This document shows, piece after piece, positions 16,880 through 27,109 of a stretch of DNA of 64,000 bases (the stretch's first letter is position 1; each line of letters starts with the position of its first letter). The translations under genes and the position numbers were made by a program. A model generated the notes under the pieces. That model was not told where the DNA came from. It saw nothing but the letters and a program-made list of their open reading frames with translations, and ran no database searches. The DNA comes from Commensalibacter melissae (lineage in GTDB: Bacteria > Pseudomonadota > Alphaproteobacteria > Acetobacterales > Acetobacteraceae): contig NZ_CP033087.1 of assembly GCF_003691365.1 (NCBI RefSeq), forward strand, positions 1,502,501-1,566,500. Reading direction: 5' to 3'.

Positions 16880-19800
16880 ATGAATCCATCACGCCTTTTT
16901 ATTTTGCGCCCCGTGGCAACAACCCTTCTTATGATTGCCATCATGATCTGCGGAATATTAGGCTATCGTTTCTTACCCCTGTCCGCGTTACCTGATGTTG
17001 ACTATCCAACAATAACCGTTTCAACATTTTATCCGGGCGCAAGTCCGGATGTCATGATGACCTCGGTCACAGCACCATTGGAAAGTGAATTGGGATCCAT
17101 CCCTGGATTAAATCAAATGATTTCCCAATCCTCTGGAGGGGCTTCAGTCATCACGTTACAATTCAATCTTTCAGTCTCCATGGATGTCGCAGCCCAGGAA
17201 GTGCAAGAAGCTATCAATCAGGCCAACTCCCTTTTGCCCACTGATTTGCCTGCACCTCCTGTTTATGCAAAAGTAAATCCTGCTGATACACCTATCCTTA
17301 CGCTTGGCATTACTTCAAAATCTCTACCCCTGACCGAGGTTGAGGATTACGTTAATAACAGGTTGGCCACAAAAATAAGCCAGATTAATGGGGTAGGACT
17401 GGTTACCCTATCAGGAGGACAACGTAAGGCAATCCGTGTACAAATCAATATTCCTAAAATAACTTCATATGGAATTGATCTGGACAGTATCAGAACAACA
17501 ATCGGTAACGTTAATGTCAATTCCCCCACCGGAAATTTGGATGGCCCAAAACGCGCCGTCACTATCCAGACCAATGGACAAATAAAAAATCCGGAACAGT
17601 TACTTAACCAAATTATCGCCTATAACAATAATGGGCCTGTTCGATTACGTGATGTGGCCACCGTCATAAACGGTCCAGAAAATAGTCAATTGATGGCATG
17701 GGCAAATAAAACACCAGCCTTGATTTTAAATGTACAACGGCAACCCAAGGCCAATATCATCTCGGTTGTTAACAATATCAATGAAATATTACCACAATTA
17801 AAAAAATCATTGCCTTCTGGTATAACATTAACGCCATTGACCGACCGCACGACATCCATTCGCGCTTCAATTCATGATGTAAAATTTGAGCTCATTCTGT
17901 CAATTATCTTGGTTATTTTGGTCATCTTTATCTTTTTAAGAAATATTTCTGCAACAATTATTCCCAGTCTTTCCGTTCCCCTATCCTTGATCGGAACCTT
18001 AGCGGTAATGTATCTTTTTAATTTCTCACTAGATAATTTATCCTTGATGGCATTGACAATAGCGACCGGTTTCGTTGTGGATGATGCAATTGTTATGATA
18101 GAGAACATTACACGATATATCGAAATGGGTGAAAACCGGATTCAAGCCGCTTTAAAAGGGTCAGAAGAAATAGGGTTTACAATCATATCGCTTACGATTT
18201 CTTTAATCGCTGTCCTTATCCCTCTATTATTCATGGGGGATATTATTGGTCGTTTATTTTACGAATTTGCAGTTACCCTGTCTATTACAATCATCATATC
18301 CGCCATTGTTTCCCTAACCCTGGTTCCAATGTTGTGTGCGCATATTCTGACCGAAATCGAAAAAAAACAGAACAACTATTTTTTTGATCGTGTGATAGAC
18401 AGAATAATAGAATTTTACAATACCGGACTACAATTTGTCTTCAAACACCAGCTTCTAACCTTATTTATCACCTGTTGCACCTTTGTCATAACCCTCATAA
18501 TGGCTTACTACATCCCCAAAGGTTTCTTTCCCGTTCAAGATAACGGTATGGCACAAGGCATATCCATCATGCCTCAAAATGCCTCGCTAAAAGCGGTCGC
18601 AAACAAGCAAAAAGCTCTGGCAAACACAATTTTAAACGATCCAGACGTGGATAACCTTTCATCATTTATCGGCATTGACGGACAGAATATGACCCTTAAT
18701 CAGGGACGTTTCTTGATCAATTTGAAAAACCGAAAGGAACGTAAAACATCTATTGAAAAAACAATCAAAAGAATAACCCGGGCATCAAAACAGGTTGTTG
18801 GAACACAACTTTATCTTCGACCCATACAAGATCTCTCGCTAGAAACAACTTTTTCAGCCACCCAATACCAACTTTTGATCGAAAATCCGGATTACAGGCA
18901 ACTTGAACTCTGGGTACCTAAAATTGTTAACCGTCTGCAAAAAGAACCTGCCCTTTCCGATGTCTCCTCAAACCTGCAATCACAGGGATTGGTTGCCAAT
19001 ATCACCCTTGACCGTACCACAGGTGCTCGTTATTCCATCACACCTCAAACAATTGATAATGTTTTATATGACTCTTTTGGCCAACGCCAAATTTCCACTA
19101 TTTTTACAGAATCAAACCAATACAGGATCATTCTGGAAGCCGATCCAAAATTTCAAAAACATTTGACCTCTTTGAACCAGCTTTATCTTCCCGGAATAAA
19201 TGGCAACAATTCCGCTTCAACTTCTGGTCCAACAAGAAATCCAACCTCCGGTCTGGTTCCTTTATCCCAGGTGACAAAAATCACTCATGACACCGCACCC
19301 CTTCTAGTCACTCACTTCGGTCAGTTTCCAGCCATATCGATTTCCTTTAACATCAACAAGGGTCATTCCCTGGGGGAGGCAACACAAATCATTAATTCCA
19401 TCCACAAGGAACTTAATCTTCCCTCAAGCTTCCAGGTCAGTTTTCAAGGAATAGCGGCTGCATTTGAAAAGAGCCTTAAAAATGAATTGTTTCTTGTTAT
19501 AGCGGCCATTATTGCTGTTTATATTATCCTTGGCATTCTTTATGAAAGCTTCATTCATCCCATAACTATTTTGTCAACCCTTCCCTCGGCCACGATTGGT
19601 GCACTATTTGCACTATGGATTGATGGATGCAACTTAGATATTATGGGAATTATTGGCATCATTCTATTAATTGGAATTGTCAAAAAAAATGCCATTATGA
19701 TGATTGATTTTGCGCTGGAGGCTGAAAGGAAAGACAAGAAATCCTCACTGGAGGCAATTCATCAGGCAGCACTTCTACGATTCAGGCCCATTCTGATGAC

Positions 19801-20035
19801 AACCCTGGCGGCCATGTTGGCGGCTATTCCCATGATGCTGGGAACAGGAACCGGATCTGAACTAAGGCATCCTTTGGGTATCAGCATTTTTTGGGGGCTT
19901 CTTGCCAGCCAATTGCTCACTCTTTTTACAACTCCCATTATTTATCTATATATGGAAAGATTTAAAAACTGGGGGCATCATTTTTTTTCATCATTATCCA
20001 ATCACCAACCAATTGATGAAAAACCTGAATCATGA
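16880..20035 (+). CDS. mdtB: RND multidrug efflux permease, MdtB-like
   Basis: This is a proton-driven inner-membrane pump of the HAE-1 RND family. The 1051 residues show the twin architecture: helix 1 (LRPVATTLLMIAIMICGILGYRFLPLSALPDVDYPTI), a periplasmic porter domain, helices 2-6 with the proton-relay pair in TGFVVDDAIVMIEN, a second porter domain, and helices 8-12 with GIVKKNAIMMIDFALEA holding the conserved lysine. Phe/Arg motifs such as LRFRPILMTTLAAMLAAIPMM are present. In MdtABC pumps two different RND subunits form the trimer, and the 4-base overlap with the next RND gene fits equal production of both. The substrate is unknown. Confidence 0.93.
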   Translation: MNPSRLFILRPVATTLLMIAIMICGILGYRFLPLSALPDVDYPTITVSTFYPGASPDVMMTSVTAPLESELGSIPGLNQMISQSSGGASVITLQFNLSVSMDVAAQEVQEAINQANSLLPTDLPAPPVYAKVNPADTPILTLGITSKSLPLTEVEDYVNNRLATKISQINGVGLVTLSGGQRKAIRVQINIPKITSYGIDLDSIRTTIGNVNVNSPTGNLDGPKRAVTIQTNGQIKNPEQLLNQIIAYNNNGPVRLRDVATVINGPENSQLMAWANKTPALILNVQRQPKANIISVVNNINEILPQLKKSLPSGITLTPLTDRTTSIRASIHDVKFELILSIILVILVIFIFLRNISATIIPSLSVPLSLIGTLAVMYLFNFSLDNLSLMALTIATGFVVDDAIVMIENITRYIEMGENRIQAALKGSEEIGFTIISLTISLIAVLIPLLFMGDIIGRLFYEFAVTLSITIIISAIVSLTLVPMLCAHILTEIEKKQNNYFFDRVIDRIIEFYNTGLQFVFKHQLLTLFITCCTFVITLIMAYYIPKGFFPVQDNGMAQGISIMPQNASLKAVANKQKALANTILNDPDVDNLSSFIGIDGQNMTLNQGRFLINLKNRKERKTSIEKTIKRITRASKQVVGTQLYLRPIQDLSLETTFSATQYQLLIENPDYRQLELWVPKIVNRLQKEPALSDVSSNLQSQGLVANITLDRTTGARYSITPQTIDNVLYDSFGQRQISTIFTESNQYRIILEADPKFQKHLTSLNQLYLPGINGNNSASTSGPTRNPTSGLVPLSQVTKITHDTAPLLVTHFGQFPAISISFNINKGHSLGEATQIINSIHKELNLPSSFQVSFQGIAAAFEKSLKNELFLVIAAIIAVYIILGILYESFIHPITILSTLPSATIGALFALWIDGCNLDIMGIIGIILLIGIVKKNAIMMIDFALEAERKDKKSSLEAIHQAALLRFRPILMTTLAAMLAAIPMMLGTGTGSELRHPLGISIFWGLLASQLLTLFTTPIIYLYMERFKNWGHHFFSSLSNHQPIDEKPES

Positions 20036-23000
20036 ATATAGCAAAACCCTTTATACAACGGCCTGTTGCAACAATTTTACTCACAGTTACATTATTTCTA
20101 ACAGGTATACTGGGTTACGAACTATTACCGGTTTCTGATCTTCCCAACGTAGATTTTCCTGTAATCATGATACGTGCCCAACAAGCGGGCGGCACACCAG
20201 AGGAAATTGCCAGCTCTATTGCTGCACCATTGGAGAGAAGGCTGGGACAGATACCCGGCACCAATGAAATGACTTCACAATCAACCCAAAACCAGGTCAG
20301 GATCATTTTACAATTCGATCTTTCCAAAGATATCAATAATGCGGCAAGGGATGTAGAAGCCGCCTTACAAGCTGCACGTGCCGACCTTCCCTCTTCGATG
20401 CGTTCCAATCCATCCTATTTCAAGATGAATCCCTCCACCTCTCCCATCATGATCTTGGCCATGACATCCAAGACCAAAACCTTGCCACAGCTTTATGATT
20501 ATGCGACAACTGTTTTGCAACACCAGCTCTCAAGTATCAAAGGGGTCGGGCAAGTTGAACTAGGGGGAAGTTCACTACCGGCAGTCAGAATTGAACTAAA
20601 CCCGCATGCTCTTTACAAATACGGTATTGGATTTGAAGATGTCAGGGCGGCACTGGCATCAACCAACGCTCATACTCCCAAAGGTTTTATTGAGGAAGGT
20701 GACAAACGCTATCAATTAGCAACCAATGACCAGGCAACAAAGGCTGAAGCCTATCGAAACCTCGTAATTGCATACAGAAATCATGCACCTGTCATGTTAG
20801 AGAACATCTCAACAGTAAAAGACGACGTTGAAGACTTACATCATGCGGGATATTATAACGATAAACGCTCCATCATTCTGGTTATTTTCCCTCAAGCCGG
20901 TAGTAATGTCATCAAGACAACCAGTTTGATTCATAAAAAGTTATCATTGATAAAGGCAGCCTTACCTACCGATGTGAATCTGCACATTGCCATTGATCGT
21001 TCAACCACAATCAGGGCCACCCTGTTTGATACCCAAATGACATTGGTCATATCCATTGTTCTAGTCATAACGGTTGTTCTGGTTTTTCTAAGAAACATTC
21101 GAGCCATTATTATTCCTGCCGTTGTTTTGCCAGCCTCCATTATCTCCACATTTGCCATTCTTAAATTATTGGGTTATTCACTTGATACGTTTTCCTTAAT
21201 GGCGCTAACCATCGCAACCGGCTTTGTCGTGGATGATGCCATTGTTGTGCTGGAAAATATAAACCGGCATTTGGAGAATGGTATATCTCCCAAAGCTGCC
21301 GCTTTATATGGCGCAAAGGAAGTCTCGTTTACGGTAATCTCGATCACTATATCTTTGATTGCCGTGTTCCTGCCGATATTGCTGATGGGTGGTTTGATAG
21401 GAAAATTGTTTCATGAATTTGCCATGACCCTTTCCATAACCCTGATTATTTCGATGGTCCTTTCCCTGACCCTAACTCCCATGATGTGTGCCTTTATTCT
21501 TATGCGAAACCAAGGAAACAATAATAAACGGGGATATAAAATTAATCATTATTTTATAAAATTATTTGATTATTGTGATCAACTCTATCAAAGCACTCTT
21601 TCGCACATCCTTAAATATCCTTTTCTCGTTGCCCTATCAATTCCTGCAACGATTATCCTGATGATTTTCCTTTTTATAACCATGCCTAAAGGTTTCATGC
21701 CTAATGAGGATATCGGGGTTTTGTTATGCCATCTTCAGGGCGATCAATCCATTTCCTTTCAAAACATGAAAGAAAAAATCCAGTTTGTTCAGAAAATACT
21801 TATAAATGATCCGGATATTGCATCCATTTCCTCCTTTACTGGAGGCAAAGCGGTCAATCAGGGAAATATCTTTATTTCCTTAAAAGATAAAAAATTACGA
21901 AAAAACAATATTTTTGAAACTCAAGCGCGACTTTCTAAAAAATTACAAAATATGGTTGGCGCGAAATTCTATATTTTCCCTCCCAATATATTACATGTAG
22001 GCGGGCGTTCAAGTAACGCAAACTATCAATATACTTTACAATCAGATTCCTCTAGCGAATTATATAAATGGATGCCCAAACTTGTTGAAGCACTAAAAAA
22101 GCATCCCGGTATCATCACAGATGTCTCTTCCGATGTCCAACAGGGAGGTGAAGCAATCAATATTGATATTCTTCGGGATACAGCCGCACGAGTTAACTTA
22201 ACACCACAACTTATTTCAAATACGTTGTTTGATTCTTTTGGACAGCGTGCCGCTTCAATTATTTATAATCCGTTAAACCAATATCGGGTCATTATGGAAA
22301 CGGATCCGCGTTACGCCCCTCATACCGGTGTCTTGAATCAGGTATGGGTCAGTGTTGCAGGAGGATCACCCGGTGGCGGAACCGTATCAAATACAATCCG
22401 TGTCAAATCGAATGCATTTTTAAGTCAAGAGGATAAAATCGAGCAGGAAAACTTTAGAAACCAGATCGCGAATAGACTTGCCGGGGGTAATGGTGCATCC
22501 AATGGTTCAGCTGTCTCCACCAATCATGAAACCATGGTCCCATTATCTTTTGTCACTAACCAGAACAAAGCATTAACCTCATTATCAGTCAATCATCAGG
22601 GTATGTTCGTTGCCGCGACTTTATCATTTAACTTGGCAAAAGGAAAATCACTGAGCGATGCCATTCAGCTCATCAAAACGGAAACCGTCAAAATTCATTT
22701 ACCAAAAAATATAGCAGGAAGTTTTTCTGGCAATGCAGCCCAGTTCCAGAGCAGCATCAAAAATAATATCATTATCATATTTGCCGCAATTGCCGCCGTT
22801 TACATTACACTGGGTATATTATATGAAAGCTACATCCATCCTTTAACAATTCTATCCACCCTTCCCTCGGCAGGTGTTGGCGCATTACTGGCGCTTGATC
22901 TGTTCGGGGAAGAATTTACTATTATAACCATGATTGGCATTATCCTACTTATTGGGATTGTCAAAAAGAATGCCATTCTTTTGGTTGATTTCGCTATCAA

Positions 23001-23301
23001 GGCAGAAGAGTCAGAAAACATGGATACAAAATCAGCAATTTTACTAGCATGTAAATTACGTTTTCGTCCTATTCTCATGACTACCGTTGCAGCTGCATTT
23101 GGTGCAGTTCCTCTTATTCTTTCCAATGGATATGGTTGCGAGATCAGACGTCCACTTGGAATCGCGATTGTAGGGGGTTTAGTGGTCAGTCAGGCTCTGA
23201 CCTTGTATACAACCCCAGTAATTTATATCTATATGGATCGATTACGACATAACCGTCTGTTAAAGAGACTATTTTTTCATGGGGGACAACAACGTGCATA
23301 A
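20032..23301 (+). CDS. mdtC: RND multidrug efflux permease, MdtC-like
   Basis: This is the partner pump of the preceding RND gene, translationally coupled by a 4-base overlap. The proton-relay residues are intact (TGFVVDDAIVVLEN; GIVKKNAILLVDFA). At 1089 residues it is about 40 longer than its partner. The extra length lies mainly at about 772-830, in the second periplasmic half, as a Gly/Ser/Asn-rich insert (SVAGGSPGGG...RLAGGNGASNGSAV) where the partner has a short loop. The two pumps are otherwise alike (LPSAGVGALLALDLFG versus LPSATIGALFALWIDG), consistent with an old tandem duplication. The role is inner-membrane drug/proton antiport. Confidence 0.93.
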   Translation: MNIAKPFIQRPVATILLTVTLFLTGILGYELLPVSDLPNVDFPVIMIRAQQAGGTPEEIASSIAAPLERRLGQIPGTNEMTSQSTQNQVRIILQFDLSKDINNAARDVEAALQAARADLPSSMRSNPSYFKMNPSTSPIMILAMTSKTKTLPQLYDYATTVLQHQLSSIKGVGQVELGGSSLPAVRIELNPHALYKYGIGFEDVRAALASTNAHTPKGFIEEGDKRYQLATNDQATKAEAYRNLVIAYRNHAPVMLENISTVKDDVEDLHHAGYYNDKRSIILVIFPQAGSNVIKTTSLIHKKLSLIKAALPTDVNLHIAIDRSTTIRATLFDTQMTLVISIVLVITVVLVFLRNIRAIIIPAVVLPASIISTFAILKLLGYSLDTFSLMALTIATGFVVDDAIVVLENINRHLENGISPKAAALYGAKEVSFTVISITISLIAVFLPILLMGGLIGKLFHEFAMTLSITLIISMVLSLTLTPMMCAFILMRNQGNNNKRGYKINHYFIKLFDYCDQLYQSTLSHILKYPFLVALSIPATIILMIFLFITMPKGFMPNEDIGVLLCHLQGDQSISFQNMKEKIQFVQKILINDPDIASISSFTGGKAVNQGNIFISLKDKKLRKNNIFETQARLSKKLQNMVGAKFYIFPPNILHVGGRSSNANYQYTLQSDSSSELYKWMPKLVEALKKHPGIITDVSSDVQQGGEAINIDILRDTAARVNLTPQLISNTLFDSFGQRAASIIYNPLNQYRVIMETDPRYAPHTGVLNQVWVSVAGGSPGGGTVSNTIRVKSNAFLSQEDKIEQENFRNQIANRLAGGNGASNGSAVSTNHETMVPLSFVTNQNKALTSLSVNHQGMFVAATLSFNLAKGKSLSDAIQLIKTETVKIHLPKNIAGSFSGNAAQFQSSIKNNIIIIFAAIAAVYITLGILYESYIHPLTILSTLPSAGVGALLALDLFGEEFTIITMIGIILLIGIVKKNAILLVDFAIKAEESENMDTKSAILLACKLRFRPILMTTVAAAFGAVPLILSNGYGCEIRRPLGIAIVGGLVVSQALTLYTTPVIYIYMDRLRHNRLLKRLFFHGGQQRA

Positions 23302-24826
23302 TAGGGGCATCAACCTGTTCTCCTTACGATATATGGGGATCACTTTCTTTTTTTTACTAAGCGGCTGTATGGTTGGACCAAATTATCATCGCCCCGCTCC
23401 AATCATTTCACAACGGTTCAAGGAATTAAAACCAGTTAACGGATGGCAGACAGCCAATCCCAGTGCCGCCGCCTTTCCTAAAGGTGAATGGTGGACTATC
23501 TATAATGATCCTGTTCTTAATCAGCTGGAAGAACAGGTTGATATTTCCAACCAGAATTTAAAACAGGCAGAAGCAAATTATCGTTATGCGCGTGCCTTGA
23601 TTGACCAAACTAAGGCAGCTTTATACCCAACATTAAATCTTGGCACGAATTTTGACCGTCAAGGTAACGGAGGTGGTGCAAGAAGCATCGGTAATGGGGG
23701 CGGAAATATTAATTATTCATCCGGAATGACAAGAAATACTTATGCATTACAAACCTCTGCAAGCTGGGATCTCGATCTTTGGGGAAAAATACGACGTAAC
23801 ACGGAAAGCCAGGTAGCAGCTGCACAAGCCAGTGCCGCAGATCTTGCCAATGCAAGACTATCTTATCAAAGCCAGTTGGCCCAGACCTATTTTAACTTGC
23901 GATATCAAGATTCATTAATCGATTTATTGCAAAAAACCGTTAAAGCCTATGAGCAATCCTTAAAAGTAACCCAGGATCAACATAATGCCGGTGTTATTGA
24001 ACCCACGGCGTTATTACAGGCACAGACACAGCTTGAGCAAACCAAGGCACAATTGACAGCTGCAGGTATTTCTCGAGCCCAATACGAACATGCTATTGCC
24101 ATTTTAATTGGAAAGCCCCCGGTAGATTTATCAATTCCTCACGGTATTTTAAATGACACCATACCTCAAATTCCAGTAGGTGTTCCATCCATTTTATTAC
24201 AAAGAAGGCCTGATATCGCTTCAGCCGAACGCCATATGCAAGAAAAAAATGCCCAGATAGGAGCTGCTATTGCAGCGTTTTTTCCCGATGTAACCTTATC
24301 AGCCAATTTATCCTATAGTGGCAATCCGGTAGGCAGCCTTGTTCAAGTTGCCAACCGCATCTGGTCTTTGGGGGCATCCGCTTCAGAAAACTTGTTTGAT
24401 GGCGGGGTAAGAAGTTCAATGGTCAAACAGGCAGAGGCACAATATGATGCTTCTGTGGCTCAATATAGGCAAACCATTCTTGCAGCCTTACAATCCGTTG
24501 AGGATCAAATATCTAACCTTAATATCCTGGCCGATCAAAAAATCCAGCAACAAGCAGCGGTTAAATACGCTGACAAAGCCCTTAAAGTAGCCCTGGCGCA
24601 ATATATGAGCGGCACTCACGATTATACCACTGTTGTAACTCAACAAGTCGCTTTATTAAATAACCAGCAAACAGCTCTTGGAATACGGCAACAGCAAATG
24701 GTGCATAGCGTCTTGTTGATCGAAAACCTTGGAGGTGGCTGGAAGGATGATCGATTGCCAAGCAAATCCTCTTTAACCTCCAATATACCTTTTATACCTC
24801 CTGTATTACAGCAAAACAAAAACTAG
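23279..24826 (+). CDS. Outer-membrane factor, NodT-family lipoprotein
   Basis: This TolC-like channel completes the tripartite pump. The signal region ends in the lipobox LLSGC (about residues 27-31), so the mature protein is a lipoprotein anchored in the outer membrane. Two repeated outer-membrane efflux halves follow, each with a long coiled helix and beta-barrel strands. The family landmark PKGEWWTIYNDPVLNQLEEQ opens the first half, and RRPDIASAERHMQEKNAQIGAAIAAFFPDVTLSANLSYSG opens the second. At 515 residues it is of normal size. The start overlaps the end of the mdtC-like gene by 23 bases, indicating a four-gene operon that ends at a hairpin just downstream. Confidence 0.92.
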   Translation: MGDNNVHNRGINLFSLRYMGITFFFLLSGCMVGPNYHRPAPIISQRFKELKPVNGWQTANPSAAAFPKGEWWTIYNDPVLNQLEEQVDISNQNLKQAEANYRYARALIDQTKAALYPTLNLGTNFDRQGNGGGARSIGNGGGNINYSSGMTRNTYALQTSASWDLDLWGKIRRNTESQVAAAQASAADLANARLSYQSQLAQTYFNLRYQDSLIDLLQKTVKAYEQSLKVTQDQHNAGVIEPTALLQAQTQLEQTKAQLTAAGISRAQYEHAIAILIGKPPVDLSIPHGILNDTIPQIPVGVPSILLQRRPDIASAERHMQEKNAQIGAAIAAFFPDVTLSANLSYSGNPVGSLVQVANRIWSLGASASENLFDGGVRSSMVKQAEAQYDASVAQYRQTILAALQSVEDQISNLNILADQKIQQQAAVKYADKALKVALAQYMSGTHDYTTVVTQQVALLNNQQTALGIRQQQMVHSVLLIENLGGGWKDDRLPSKSSLTSNIPFIPPVLQQNKN

Positions 24827-24836
24827 TTCTATTATA

Positions 24837-24888
24837 AAAAAATGAAATCATTTTAATAAATAATAATTTGTTAGTGATTTCATTTTTT
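24837..24888 (+). terminator. Probable terminator of the first RND operon
   Basis: The arm 24837-24850 pairs perfectly with 24875-24888 (14 bp, ATGAAATCA core), and the 3' arm ends in six T residues. The loop is long (24 bases), which is less typical. It starts 11 bases after the stop codon. Confidence 0.7.
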
Positions 24889-25170
24889 CAGAAACAAGGT
24901 TTTTTAATTTTGAACAATTTCCAAAATCCTAAAATATTTAATTTAAAATCAAACATGTAAAATATATTAAACTATCATAAAAAAATTCACATAATAAAAT
25001 TGGTTTCTTATAAAAAGCCAATATTTAAGACATTTTTAAATCAATGATATTTTTAAGCTTAATACTGCGAACTCATTCCCTATCTTTTTTCATGTCCCTA
25101 AAAAATAACAAACAAATAAATTATTTTAACATATCACTAAAAATAATTTACAACTCAACATCTCAAGAAA
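24889..25170. other. AT-rich spacer without recognisable features
   Basis: A very AT-rich stretch between the efflux-operon terminator and the DUF1328 gene. No open frame has a ribosome site, and I see no strong inverted repeat or RNA gene. Confidence 0.5.
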
Positions 25171-25350
25171 TTAATTATTAAGTAATTTTCTTCCAACCAA
25201 AAACGCAAGGATAAAAAATAAAAAAGCGAATAACAGTGCAATAAAAAATATAATCTTAGCAATACCTGCTGCTATAATTGCCACACTTGTAAAACCAAGA
25301 AGCCAAGCCAATAAAGCAATTAAAAGACAAATAAATGCAATTTTAAGCAT
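25171..25350 (-). CDS. DUF1328-family small membrane protein
   Basis: A 59-residue gene (ATG 25348-25350, stop TAA 25171-25173) with an excellent AAGGAG ribosome site 9 bases before the start. The product begins MLKIAFICLLIALLAWLLGFTSVAIIAAGIAKIIFFIALLF and ends in a short basic tail (VGRKLLNN). It has two hydrophobic helices around a glycine/alanine turn. This matches DUF1328 (YtjA-type) proteins of about 55-60 residues, which have two transmembrane helices and a conserved GIAKI..F segment. No biochemical function is known for the family. The gene is monocistronic, lying downstream of the ribosomal cluster terminator. Confidence 0.8.
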   Translation of the reverse strand: MLKIAFICLLIALLAWLLGFTSVAIIAAGIAKIIFFIALLFAFLFFILAFLVGRKLLNN

Positions 25351-25461
25351 ATCCCGGCTCTCCTTTTCAATCTATCCCAAGATTCTTCCAAAAGCCTAAC
25401 GCGTTAACATATATTTTTTTTACAACTTAATTATAATCCCAATTTTGTTCATTACAAACAA

Positions 25462-25489
25462 AAAAAGAGATAGAAACCTATCTCTTTTT
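25462..25489 (-). terminator. Terminator at the end of the ribosomal supercluster
   Basis: A perfect 12-bp stem (25462-25473 with 25478-25489, AGAGATAG core) with a 4-base loop and A/T runs on both sides. It lies 25 bases beyond the rplQ stop and ends the alpha operon transcript. Its symmetry would also stop transcripts entering from the left. Confidence 0.9.
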
Positions 25490-25513
25490 AAAAATCAAAA
25501 GGGTATTTTAATA

Positions 25514-25939
25514 TTATGCAGCTAACTCGTCTGAATCTTCATCAGTGGGGTTTGGTCCACTGTCAAGCCCTTTTGCATTTACATCACGTTCAATAAATTC
25601 GATAACTGCCATATCAGCAGCATCACCATAACGGACACCCGCTTTCAACACACGCAAATATCCACCTTGACGCGATTTGTAACGATCAGCAATAACAGAA
25701 AATAACTTAGCAACAATAGTCTCGTCACGCAACATGGCATAAGCCTGTCTACGTGCATGCAAATCACCACGTTTTCCCAATGTCACAAGTTTCTCGACAA
25801 TTGGACGTAATTCCTTAGCTTTTGGCAAAGTCGTTGTAATCTGTTCATGCTTAATTAATGCAACGGCCATATTTCTGAACATTGCAAGGCGATGCGATGA
25901 AGTCACACCCAATTTACGGCCGGATATACCGTGACGCAT
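25514..25939 (-). CDS. rplQ: Large-subunit ribosomal protein bL17
   Basis: L17 sits near the peptide exit tunnel of the 50S subunit. [51 protein letters not shown] is the strongly conserved N-terminal block. The 141 residues include a C-terminal acidic extension ([12 protein letters not shown]) beyond the roughly 120-residue core, as is common in alphaproteobacteria. It is the last gene of the alpha operon, 29 bases after rpoA, and is followed by a strong terminator. Confidence 0.97.
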   Translation of the reverse strand: MRHGISGRKLGVTSSHRLAMFRNMAVALIKHEQITTTLPKAKELRPIVEKLVTLGKRGDLHARRQAYAMLRDETIVAKLFSVIADRYKSRQGGYLRVLKAGVRYGDAADMAVIEFIERDVNAKGLDSGPNPTDEDSDELAA

Positions 25940-25968
25940 AATTTCAATCCTCTTCTATCATACTATGC

Positions 25969-26988
25969 TTAAAACAGCTCATCCAGCCGTTTAGCTAACT
26001 CTTCAATATTTTCTGGTGGCCAAGCAGGCACATTCATTCCCAATGACAATCCCATTGAAGAAAGAACTTCCTTGATTTCATTCAATGACTTGCGACCAAA
26101 ATTAGGAGTGCGTAACATTTCTTGCTCTGTCCGCTGCACCAGATCGCCAATATACACAATGTTATCATTCTTGAGACAGTTGGCGCTACGAACTGACAAT
26201 TCAAGCTCATCAACTTTGCGCAATAAATTACGATTGAATGGAAGCTCTTCCTTAGGCTCTTCCGTCACGACTGGTTTAGGCTCATCAAAATTGATAAAAA
26301 GCTGGAACTGATCTTGCAAAATACGCGCAGCCAAAGCTACGGCATTTTCAGGCGTTACAGAACCATCTGTTTCCAAAGTCAATAACAGCTTGTCATAATC
26401 TGTTACCTGACCAACACGGGTTGGCTCAACTTTATAGGAAACACGACGAACAGGTGAATATATCGCGTCAATTGGAATCATCCCAATCGGAGCATCCTCC
26501 TGACGGTTAGTAGAGGCAGGCACATAACCTTTACCCATTTCAACGGTAAATTCCATACCCAACTTTATTCCATCATCAAGTGTGCAAATCACAAGATCAG
26601 GATTCATGATTTCAATATCATGATCTGTCTGAATCTGTCCAGCTGTAACTTGGCCTGGACCTACCGCGGACAAAATCATCCGTTTTGGACCATCACTATG
26701 CATACGTATGGCCAGTTGCTTAACATTCAGAACAATATCCGTGACATCTTCCCGCACACCATTGACTGATGAGAATTCGTGAAGAACGCCGTCAATACGA
26801 ACAGCTGTAACAGCAGCCCCTTGAAGAGAAGATAAAAGTACTCGCCGAAGCGCATTACCGAGCGTCATGCCGAAGCCACGTTCAAGCGGCTCCGCCACCA
26901 CGGTCGCCACATTTTGTGACGCCGAGCCCGGTTCGACTTCCAGCTTCTCCGGCTTAATAAGAGATTGCCAGTTTTTCTGGAGGACCAA
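25969..26988 (-). CDS. rpoA: RNA polymerase alpha subunit
   Basis: Two alpha subunits scaffold RNA polymerase assembly. The N-terminal domain (1-235) contains [29 protein letters not shown], used for dimerisation. The C-terminal domain (about 255-325: [49 protein letters not shown]) contacts UP elements and activators. The start is TTG 26986-26988 with AAAGG 8 bases before it, giving the usual [17 protein letters not shown] beginning. The 339 residues are normal. The 121-base gap to rpsK contains a terminator-like hairpin, so rpoA may be partly uncoupled from the ribosomal genes before it. Confidence 0.98.
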   Translation of the reverse strand: MVLQKNWQSLIKPEKLEVEPGSASQNVATVVAEPLERGFGMTLGNALRRVLLSSLQGAAVTAVRIDGVLHEFSSVNGVREDVTDIVLNVKQLAIRMHSDGPKRMILSAVGPGQVTAGQIQTDHDIEIMNPDLVICTLDDGIKLGMEFTVEMGKGYVPASTNRQEDAPIGMIPIDAIYSPVRRVSYKVEPTRVGQVTDYDKLLLTLETDGSVTPENAVALAARILQDQFQLFINFDEPKPVVTEEPKEELPFNRNLLRKVDELELSVRSANCLKNDNIVYIGDLVQRTEQEMLRTPNFGRKSLNEIKEVLSSMGLSLGMNVPAWPPENIEELAKRLDELF

Positions 26989-27018
26989 GGTGGTGGCCTT
27001 TCAATTCAAATTATTACC

Positions 27019-27074
27019 AAAAAAGTAACAAAATCTTAACCTCGAAGTCAGCTTTTGTTACTTGAATATTATTT
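27019..27074 (-). terminator. Hairpin with T run between rpsK and rpoA (attenuator-like)
   Basis: The arms 27023-27033 and 27053-27063 form a perfect 11-bp stem (AAGTAACAAAA/TTTTGTTACTT) with a 19-base loop. Read on the minus strand it runs straight into a T stretch ending near 27019. A second AT-rich inverted repeat (ATATTATTT near 27066-27074 with a matching arm near 27090-27100) precedes it. Its position inside the alpha operon suggests partial termination or mRNA processing. Confidence 0.6.
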
Positions 27075-27109
27075 CCATTCATTATTGATTGAAAATAATA
27101 TACGAACGA

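Noticed and set aside
16880-23301. Tandem RND genes as a recent duplication or assembly artefact
   Set aside because: The two pumps are clearly diverged at protein level, differ in length, and match the known two-subunit MdtB/MdtC arrangement.
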